Assembly: GCA_903884915.1 (NCBI GenBank)
Contig: CAISGS010000163.1
Span: 1-5,103, forward strand
Source: an uncultured Caulobacteraceae bacterium
Lineage (GTDB): Bacteria > Pseudomonadota > Alphaproteobacteria > Caulobacterales > Caulobacteraceae
Direction of reading: 5' to 3'
DNA length: 5,103 nucleotides
In this document: piece after piece, positions 1-5,103 of the stretch
Position numbering within the stretch: position 1 is the first letter of the stretch
Layout: every line of letters begins with the position of its first letter
The notes under the pieces: model-generated
The model's input: only the letters and a program-made list of their open reading frames with translations
The model's database searches: none
What the model was told of the DNA's origin: nothing
Made by a program: the position numbers and the translations under genes

Positions 1-1571
1 CCATTGGCGGCGCGGATGATCGGGGCGAGGACCAGCTCTCGCGGGGCCTTATAGTCGGCCAGATGGCTGCGAACATGGGCGGCGAGGATCGCAAGGCTTG
101 GGGCCTCATGGCCGGGTTTGATGTCCACCACGGCGCAGATCCGCTCGCCAAAGCGGGCGTCTGGCACACCGACCACGACGGCGTCAGAGACAGAAGGATG
201 TTTCTTCAGCGCCTCTTCGACCTCCTCGGGGAAGACCTTTTCACCGCCGGTATTGATCACCTGCGAGCCTCGGCCCAGAAGTTTCAGCTCGCCGTCGGCC
301 TCGACCTCGGCAAAGTCGCCGGGGACGGACCAGCGCTCACCCTCGAACATCCGGAAGGTCTTGGCCGACTTTTCAGGGTCCTTGTAATAGCCGACCGGGA
401 TAAAGCCGGTGACGGCGACAAGGCCGCGTTCGCCAGAGCCGGGCGCGACTCGTTTGCCCTCTTCGGTAAAGACCGCGACCGTGGGACCGAGCACGAAGCG
501 GGCCGTCTGAACCTCTGCGCCCGCCGCTGAGGTCGAGCCACCAAGACCGACGGCTTCGGATGAGCCGAGGCTGTCATAGAGCATGGCGCCTGGAATATGG
601 GCCAAGAGGCCTTGCTTGTTCTCTTGGCTCCAGACCGCGCCAGACGACGAGATCATATTGACGCTGGTCAGGTCCCAGCGGCCGCGATTGGCATTGAGGC
701 AATCAAGCATGGGCGAGGCAAAGGCCGGTCCGACAATGACCACGGTTGAGGCCTTCAGCCGCTCGACCTCGCCCCAAAGCTCTGCCGGGTCAAACTTGCG
801 CGACGGTAGAGAGGCGACGCTGCCGCCCATATTGAGGGTGATAAAGGCCGAAAACTGGCCCGTGCCATGCATGAGCGGGCAGGCGACCAGTTGGCGGAAG
901 GGCGAGGGCTCGTCGGGGTTGGTCAGACGGTCGGCAGCATCCTCGACCCGTTCCAGTGGGGGAACCTCGAGATTGGCGTTGCCGCCTGCGCCCAAGACAT
1001 TGAACAGATCATCTTGGCGCCACATGACGCCCTTGGGCATGCCGGTGGTGCCGCCCGTATAGAGCAGGAGCAGATCGTCTCCGCTGCGACCCCAAGGGGC
1101 CATAGCGCGAGGACCTGCCTGCTCAGTCAGGGCTTGGTAATCCTGGGCCCAGCTTGGCACGGGGTAACCCGCCTCCGGTGCGCACACCCAGAGCTTGACC
1201 TTGGTCAGTCGGCCCCGAATCTCTTCGACCACGGGGGCGAAGGAGGCGTGGAACACCACGGCTTCTGCATCGGCATTGTCGAACAGATAATAGAGCTCCT
1301 CGGCCCCATAACGGTAGTTGGTATTGACCGGTGCCATGCCCGTCTTGAAGGCGGCAAAATAGGTTTCGAGATATTCTGGGCCATTATAGAGGAAGGCCGC
1401 GACCTTGGCCTGATGACCCATGCCTGCGGCCAAAAAGGCGCGGCCTAGGGCGTCGGCATGCTGGTCGAAAGCTGCCCAGGTCACGACGCGCTCACCCTGA
1501 ACCAGAGCCGGACGGTTCGGGGTCTTGGCGGCAATGGCCTCCCAAACGTCCGCGAAATTCCATGCGCTCAT
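1..1571 (-). CDS. Acyl-CoA synthetase (AMP-dependent fatty-acid--CoA ligase family), 3' end cut by window edge
   Basis: Reading leftward from the ATG at 1569-1571 gives 523 codons without a stop, running off the left edge. The protein belongs to the ANL adenylating superfamily, which activates a carboxylic acid with ATP to an acyl-AMP and transfers it to CoA in the cytoplasm. Visible motifs are the phosphate-binding loop TGGTTGMPKG (172-181), PLMHGTG (232-238), YDSLGSSE (332-339), the ribose-binding Asp419 in PGDF, and the hinge region GRGSQ followed by NTGGEKVFPEEVE (433-452). The last residues are RAANG. Family members continue with the catalytic lysine (NGK), so the cut falls just before it and only the tail is missing. 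A purine-rich GGGGAG lies 8 nt before the start, and the only nearby upstream ATG (1585-1587) is out of frame. The TGGTTGMPKG and GRGS variants recall the FadD17/FadD19-like group, some of which act on steroid side chains. The substrate here is unknown, so no symbol is given. Family assignment is firm, specificity is not. Confidence 0.95.
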   Translation of the reverse strand, partial: MSAWNFADVWEAIAAKTPNRPALVQGERVVTWAAFDQHADALGRAFLAAGMGHQAKVAAFLYNGPEYLETYFAAFKTGMAPVNTNYRYGAEELYYLFDNADAEAVVFHASFAPVVEEIRGRLTKVKLWVCAPEAGYPVPSWAQDYQALTEQAGPRAMAPWGRSGDDLLLLYTGGTTGMPKGVMWRQDDLFNVLGAGGNANLEVPPLERVEDAADRLTNPDEPSPFRQLVACPLMHGTGQFSAFITLNMGGSVASLPSRKFDPAELWGEVERLKASTVVIVGPAFASPMLDCLNANRGRWDLTSVNMISSSGAVWSQENKQGLLAHIPGAMLYDSLGSSEAVGLGGSTSAAGAEVQTARFVLGPTVAVFTEEGKRVAPGSGERGLVAVTGFIPVGYYKDPEKSAKTFRMFEGERWSVPGDFAEVEADGELKLLGRGSQVINTGGEKVFPEEVEEALKKHPSVSDAVVVGVPDARFGERICAVVDIKPGHEAPSLAILAAHVRSHLADYKAPRELVLAPIIRAAN

Positions 1572-1579
1572 GATGCGTG

Positions 1580-1585
1580 CTCCCC
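1580..1585 (-). promoter_or_regulatory. Ribosome binding site of the acyl-CoA synthetase
   Basis: GGGGAG on the minus strand lies 8 nt before the ATG at 1571. It is the only good Shine-Dalgarno match near the first codons and supports this start. Confidence 0.65.
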
Positions 1586-1610
1586 ATGTTTATGTCTTTG
1601 TTTGGGATGA

Positions 1611-1639
1611 GTTAGCGGTGATCAGGTGGGCGGTGTCAA
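1611..1639 (-). promoter_or_regulatory. Putative housekeeping promoter of the acyl-CoA synthetase
   Basis: On the minus strand a perfect -35 hexamer TTGACA (plus positions 1634-1639) is followed after 17 nt by GCTAAC (1611-1616). The stretch GCTAACTC resembles the GCTAnaWC -10 element known for Caulobacter housekeeping promoters, although the spacing is slightly long for that consensus. Transcription would start near 1604 and leave a leader of about 30 nt. This is inferred from sequence only. Confidence 0.45.
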
Positions 1640-1737
1640 TGAGGGGATTTGGGACAAAACAAGACCCCGGTAGTTTTACCGCGTTCCCCGCGAAGGCGGG
1701 GATCCAGACCCTTTCACTCCGACGGTAACAGACCCAA

Positions 1738-1754
1738 TGGATCCCTGCCTTCGC
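1738..1754. repeat. Partial inverted copy of the CCCCGC-type repeat
   Basis: TGGATCCCTGCCTTCGC is the reverse complement of 1690-1706 with one mismatch in 17. It can therefore pair with the left outer arm (loop 1707-1737), competing with the long-range pairing to 1913-1948. It looks like a decayed third copy of the same family. Confidence 0.6.
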
Positions 1755-1783
1755 GATGAGCGCGCGGGAGGAACCATGAATCA

Positions 1784-1882
1784 GCGTCATTGCGAGCGCA
1801 GCGAAGCAACCCAGGGGTCTGACACGGACTGGAGTTGATGTTGCCCTGGGTTGCTTCGGCGCGATGCGCCTCGCAATGACGC
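1784..1882. repeat. Inner inverted repeat pair (arms 1784-1816 and 1844-1882)
   Basis: The left arm starts GCGTCATTGCGAG and ends GAAGCAACCCAGGG. The right arm is its reverse complement except for about six extra bases (GCGCCTCGCAATGACGC against the shorter left side). The arms are separated by 27 nt (1817-1843). The motif CGTCATTGCGAG...GAAGCAACCCAGG is a widespread proteobacterial intergenic repeat type. As RNA or single-stranded DNA it would form a long stem, bulged on the right arm, capped by a 27-nt loop. Confidence 0.7.
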
Positions 1883-1977
1883 GGCAGAGGGCCGGTGGGC
1901 CGGTTTCCGCTTGAGTGAAAGGGTCTGGGTCCCCGCCTTCGCGGGGAAAACGGGAGAAAGGAAACAAGGCCCCCTTT

Positions 1978-2010
1978 GATGCTACGCATCGCTTCCCCCA
2001 GAGGGAGAAG
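1978..2010. repeat. Double hairpin repeat unit
   Basis: Two short hairpins lie one base apart. The first, GATGC-TAC-GCATC (1978-1990), is a perfect 5-bp stem. The second (1992-2010) is CTTC and CCC pairing with GGG and GAAG around a three-base loop, with one C/A mismatch. Together they look like a compact REP-like unit in the same non-coding cluster. I cannot count copies elsewhere in the genome from this window. Confidence 0.5.
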
Positions 2011-2056
2011 TACCGGCACAGCCGGGGTAGGGGGGTGCATCCCCGTCATTTAAAAC

Positions 2057-2083
2057 GCGTTCCCCGCGAAGGCCGGCACCCAG
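2057..2083. repeat. Degenerate direct copy of the CCCCGC-type repeat
   Basis: The start GCGTTCCCCGCGAAGGC matches 1681-1697 exactly. The following bases diverge (CGGCACCCAG against GGGGATCCAG). It is in the same orientation as the copy at 1681, making a fourth copy of the family within 400 bp. The divergence destroys the right half of its small palindrome. Confidence 0.65.
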
Positions 2084-2092
2084 TAGCCACTT

Positions 2093-2181
2093 CCTCGTGC
2101 TTCGACGGGCTCAGCATGAGGAAGAGTTAGGGGGCCGCTCTTTTCCAGTCATCCTCATCCTGAGCCTGTCGAAGGACGAGG
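2093..2181. repeat. Inverted repeat pair of the CTGAGCCTGTCGAAG type (arms 2093-2121 and 2153-2181)
   Basis: The 29-nt arms are reverse complements with three mismatches and a 31-nt spacer (2122-2152). The core CTTCGACGGGCTCAG in the left arm pairs with CTGAGCCTGTCGAAG in the right. This core is a familiar dispersed intergenic repeat in Caulobacter- and Sphingomonas-like genomes. The pair ends 17 nt before the groEL terminator hairpin, so it lies downstream of the operon as transcribed. It is unlikely to be the terminator itself because no T-run follows either arm. Confidence 0.7.
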
Positions 2182-2197
2182 ATGTTCACGAAACACG

Positions 2198-2228
2198 AAA
2201 AAGGGCGGGACCCTTGGATCCCGCCCTT
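2198..2228 (-). terminator. Rho-independent terminator of groES-groEL
   Basis: AAGGGCGGGA (2201-2210) and TCCCGCCCTT (2219-2228) form a perfect 10-bp GC-rich stem with an 8-nt loop. On the minus strand the stem runs directly into five T residues (the A run at 2198-2202), as expected for intrinsic termination in the groEL direction. It begins 35 nt after the groEL stop codon. Confidence 0.9.
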
Positions 2229-2262
2229 CTCATATTCAACGTCGTAGGACCAATAGACTTCC

Positions 2263-3912
<1,650 letters not shown>

Positions 3913-3950
3913 ACTTTTCGTCTGAGGAAATAGGAAGGGTGGGCGGTGGC

Positions 3951-4241
3951 TTAGGCTTGAAGCACGCCGAGGATGTCGCTCTCTTTCATGATCAAGAGAT
4001 CTTCACCTTCGATCTTCACTTCCGTGCCCGACCACTTGCCGAACAGGATGCGGTCGCCAGTCTTCACGTCCGGGGTGATGTACTTGCCATCTTCGTCACG
4101 CGCGCCGGGGCCGACGGCGATGACTTCGCCCTCTTGTGGCTTTTCCTTGGCGGTGTCGGGAATGATGATCCCACCCTTGGTCTTTTCTTCTTCTGCGATG
4201 CGCTTAATCAAAACGCGGTCGCCGAGGGGACGAAACTTCAT
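3951..4241 (-). CDS. groES: Co-chaperonin GroES (Hsp10)
   Basis: A 96-residue protein of exactly the normal GroES length. GroES forms a seven-subunit dome that caps the GroEL ring, closing the folding chamber in the cytoplasm. The N-terminus [14 protein letters not shown] is the family signature strand. The mobile loop that binds GroEL spans about residues 17-34, with the hydrophobic tripeptide III at 25-27 followed by Pro28. The mid-chain [11 protein letters not shown] forms the roof-loop region, and the C-terminus [11 protein letters not shown] is typical. A GGAG motif lies 7 nt upstream of the ATG. It is the first gene of the groES-groEL operon, controlled by the CIRCE operator and promoter upstream, with groEL 49 nt downstream. 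No defects are seen. Confidence 0.98.
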   Translation of the reverse strand: MKFRPLGDRVLIKRIAEEEKTKGGIIIPDTAKEKPQEGEVIAVGPGARDEDGKYITPDVKTGDRILFGKWSGTEVKIEGEDLLIMKESDILGVLQA

Positions 4242-4248
4242 CTTTAGT

Positions 4249-4263
4249 CTCCGTTAGGAACGG
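4249..4263 (-). promoter_or_regulatory. groES ribosome binding site, partly inside a small hairpin
   Basis: The minus strand reads CCGTT-CCT-AACGG then AG. A perfect 5-bp stem with a 3-nt loop (4251-4263) takes up the first two G of the Shine-Dalgarno GGAG (4249-4252), 7 nt before the start codon. Such a weak stem could lower translation at low temperature, as RNA thermometers do in some heat-shock leaders. That role is inference; the stem itself is plain. Confidence 0.45.
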
Positions 4264-4299
4264 TTGTCATTTAAGGGATGTAGCTCAGTGGTCCGGATG

Positions 4300-4326
4300 T
4301 TAGCAGCCGGGACCCTTGAGTGCTAA
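4300..4326 (-). promoter_or_regulatory. CIRCE operator (HrcA binding site) of groESL
   Basis: The consensus is TTAGCACTC-N9-GAGTGCTAA. In the transcribed direction (minus strand) the first half TTAGCACTC is perfect. A 9-nt spacer follows, then GGCTGCTAA, which differs from the consensus at two of nine bases. It sits at the expected transcription start of groES, so HrcA bound there would block initiation. HrcA control of groESL through CIRCE is established in Caulobacter and many other bacteria. No hrcA gene is in this window. Confidence 0.88.
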
Positions 4327-4333
4327 CGAGGTT

Positions 4334-4362
4334 CAGGTATGGACCCTGAGCCGGGGAGTCAA
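4334..4362 (-). promoter_or_regulatory. Promoter of groES-groEL (sigma70-like, possibly sigma32)
   Basis: On the minus strand TTGACT (plus 4357-4362) is followed after 17 nt by TACCTG (4334-4339). This places the start at about 4327, on the edge of CIRCE. The same stretch reads CTTGACT, 12 nt, then GTCCATAC, a partial match to the heat-shock sigma32 consensus (CTTGAAA and CCCCATnT). Dual heat-shock control is thus possible, but the -10 match is weak. The leader before groES would be about 85 nt. Confidence 0.55.
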
Positions 4363-4407
4363 GGGCGCAGGGGCGATGATTTTTGCGAAAGTCTGATGAC
4401 AGCTCCC

Positions 4408-4436
4408 TTGGAACTGTGCGGCGGGTGGCGCATATC
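4408..4436 (+). promoter_or_regulatory. Weak candidate promoter for the DUF4345-type gene
   Basis: TTGGAA (4408-4413), a 17-nt gap and CATATC (4431-4436) are the best sigma70-like pair between the divergent groES promoter and the start at 4485. Both hexamers deviate from consensus, so this is tentative. Apart from this and the groES promoter, 4363-4476 shows no gene I can support. Confidence 0.25.
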
Positions 4437-4484
4437 ATGACCGACTGGGGCATGGTGGTGCCGATCCAGCCAGCCTGAGGGGAT

Positions 4485-4916
4485 ATGACCGTGACCACGC
4501 TGCACCTTTGCCTGCTCTTGGCGGTGATCGCCTGTCTGATTGGTGCTGGCTTGGGCCTTGTGGCCCTGTTGCGTCCGCATCGTGTGCTAAAGATGGTCGG
4601 CCTGTCCCTTACCGAGGGGGTGGGCCAAAGCCTATCGGAAGTGCGCGCTACCTATGGCGGCCTGTTCTTCGTCTCCCACGCAGGCGTGGCGATGGCGCTG
4701 GCCGTCTCGCCCAAGATTGGGGCCTGTATGGCAGCGGCTCTGGGCCTAGCCTGGTCAGGCGCTGCGCTGGGCCGCATCGTGTCGATGGCCGCCGACAAGG
4801 CCGTCAACCGCTTCAACATCACCGCCACCCTGTTCGAAGGCCTGATGGGCATAGCGCTGGCCACACCTCTATGGGCCTATCTGCGTCTGATCTATCAGGG
4901 CAATGGGGCGGTTTGA
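4485..4916 (+). CDS. DUF4345-type small integral membrane protein
   Basis: A 143-residue hydrophobic protein with four probable transmembrane helices, at about residues 6-29, 57-74, 77-97 and 112-136, in the inner membrane. The arrangement matches the DUF4345 family as I recall it: a conserved SEVRATYGG (51-59) before helix 2, ALGRIVSMAADK (94-105) after helix 3, and an acidic residue (Glu118) leading into helix 4. The family has no established biochemical role, and no catalytic site or signal peptide is evident. The ATG at 4485 follows GAGGGG closely. An in-frame TGA at 4476-4478 rules out an upstream start. GTG at 4491 would give better spacing and is an alternative. The gene is divergent from groES and its stop codon overlaps the likely -35 box of the next gene. 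Codon use is GC-rich and native-looking. Coding status is strong, family assignment good, function unknown. Confidence 0.82.
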   Translation: MTVTTLHLCLLLAVIACLIGAGLGLVALLRPHRVLKMVGLSLTEGVGQSLSEVRATYGGLFFVSHAGVAMALAVSPKIGACMAAALGLAWSGAALGRIVSMAADKAVNRFNITATLFEGLMGIALATPLWAYLRLIYQGNGAV

Positions 4917-4941
4917 CGTCGGGGTAGAGGCGGGGTATGTA
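4913..4941 (+). promoter_or_regulatory. Putative promoter of the AbrB/MazE-type antitoxin gene
   Basis: TTGACG (4913-4918) is followed after exactly 17 nt by TATGTA (4936-4941). The -35 box includes the TGA stop of the preceding gene. Transcription would start around 4948, 20 nt before the antitoxin ATG. A second A/T-rich box, TATAAC (4953-4958), has no fitting -35. Confidence 0.45.
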
Positions 4942-4948
4942 AATACAT
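4937..4948 (+). promoter_or_regulatory. Palindromic putative operator of the toxin-antitoxin locus
   Basis: ATGTA-AA-TACAT is a perfect palindrome that overlaps the proposed -10 box and lies 20 nt before the antitoxin start. AbrB/MazE-type antitoxins commonly repress their own promoters by binding such sites as dimers. Binding here is inferred from position and symmetry only. Confidence 0.4.
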
Positions 4949-4968
4949 CCGTTATAACGAGGCCGGCC

Positions 4969-5103
4969 ATGATCCAGCTTAAACTTACGAAAATTGGTAA
5001 TTCTGTTGGGGTCGTCCTGCCCAAAGAATTGTTGGCCCAATTAAAGGTCGGGCTAGGGGACACGCTTTTTTGCAGTGATGTTCCCGACGGCGTGAAGATG
5101 ACC
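4969..5103 (+). CDS. AbrB/MazE/SpoVT-type antitoxin, N-terminal part (cut by window edge)
   Basis: Forty-five codons run from the ATG at 4969 off the right edge. They begin MIQLKLTKIGNSVGVVLPKE, the hallmark of the swapped-hairpin AbrB/MazE DNA-binding fold: a first strand, the IGNSVGVVLPKELL turn (9-22), then LKVGLGDTL (25-33) and a final strand from about 34. These proteins bind DNA as dimers and usually serve as the antitoxin of a type II toxin-antitoxin pair, repressing the operon and neutralising the toxin. Close relatives, as I recall, are about 75-85 residues and are often followed by a Doc/Fic-type or PIN toxin, which would lie just outside this window. GAGG stands about 6 nt before the start. 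By hand count 19 of 45 codons end in A or T, including TTA, CTA and repeated AAA, somewhat more than the neighbouring genes, which hints at horizontal acquisition. The fold is clear; the partner is unknown. Confidence 0.9.
   Translation, partial: MIQLKLTKIGNSVGVVLPKELLAQLKVGLGDTLFCSDVPDGVKMT

Larger units (their letters stand above)
1684..1948. repeat. Nested inverted repeat element (265 bp), outer arms 1684-1719 and 1913-1948
   Basis: The 36-nt left arm (1684-1719) and the reverse complement of the right arm (1913-1948) differ at one base (T1703 against G1930). Each arm contains a small palindrome, CCCCGC-GAAG-GCGGGG. Between the arms lies a second inverted pair (1784-1816 and 1844-1882), so the whole 265 bp is symmetric around about 1830. 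The arms are of the CCCCGCGAAGGCGGGG type seen scattered between genes in many alphaproteobacteria. No transposase lies inside. It could be a non-autonomous palindromic element or two independent repeat insertions in opposite orientation. The sequence is read directly; the element status is inferred. Confidence 0.75.

Noticed and set aside
63..1448. Several plus-strand open frames of 155-193 codons (63-530, 583-1062, 867-1448)
   Set aside because: All lie antisense to the acyl-CoA synthetase, which has every family motif in order. They are composition-driven shadows.
1684..1948. Complete insertion sequence
   Set aside because: The terminal inverted repeats are good, but there is no room for a transposase and none of the frames inside encodes one. 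No flanking target duplication was recognised.
1590..2130. Overlapping open frames on both strands in the gap (1590-1967 minus, 1714-2049 minus, 1915-2130 plus)
   Set aside because: Their peptides (such as SPRRRGPRP and FPREGGDPDP) are translations of the palindromic intergenic repeats and recur as spurious ORFs in many genomes. There is no start-site or codon evidence for real genes.
1681..2181. CRISPR array
   Set aside because: The repeats belong to different families, occur in inverted orientation and have no regular spacer length, and no cas gene is present.
4274..4310. tRNA-like stretch GGGATGTAGCTCAGTGGT on the plus strand
   Set aside because: It resembles the acceptor and D-arm start of a tRNA, but the returning GAGC of the D stem, an anticodon arm and a normal T arm are all missing. 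It lies in the groES leader and overlaps CIRCE. Probably coincidence.
4271..4580. Minus-strand open frames upstream of groES (4271-4498 and 4359-4580)
   Set aside because: They overlap the groES promoter and CIRCE and the start of the DUF4345-type gene, and show no family resemblance or ribosome binding site.

Overview
The window is high-GC bacterial DNA, most likely from an alphaproteobacterium of the Caulobacterales (Caulobacter, Phenylobacterium, Brevundimonas or Asticcacaulis). The basis is the GroEL protein, which from memory closely resembles Caulobacter GroEL and ends in GMGDMDF. A CIRCE-type operator upstream of groESL and palindromic intergenic repeats of kinds common in this group agree with that. 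Genus is not resolved.

Layout. Positions 1-1571 (minus) hold nearly all of an acyl-CoA synthetase (fatty-acid--CoA ligase family) that runs off the left edge about one residue before its expected catalytic lysine. Positions 1572-1680 carry its ribosome binding site and a plausible promoter. Positions 1681-2181 contain no gene. They are a dense cluster of at least three families of inverted or palindromic repeats, including a 265-bp nested inverted repeat. A rho-independent terminator (2198-2228, minus) closes the groESL operon. groEL (2263-3901, minus) and groES (3951-4241, minus) form the classical chaperonin operon. It is preceded by a promoter whose start region overlaps a CIRCE operator (4300-4326). 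groEL carries one extra base in a run of six G/C (3295-3300), which breaks the reading frame after residue 202. Removing one base restores a normal 545-residue protein.

Divergently, on the plus strand, lies a small four-helix membrane protein of the DUF4345 type (4485-4916). It is followed by the first 45 codons of an AbrB/MazE-type antitoxin (4969 to the right edge) with its own likely promoter and a palindromic putative operator. A toxin gene is expected just beyond the window.

How the genes work together: groES and groEL make the two parts of one chaperonin and are co-regulated, apparently by HrcA at CIRCE and possibly by sigma32. The acyl-CoA synthetase, the membrane protein and the antitoxin show no functional link to them. 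I see no convincing wholly new system. The points most worth checking are the groEL frameshift, the nested repeat cluster, the small hairpin over the groES ribosome binding site, and the toxin-antitoxin locus cut by the right edge.
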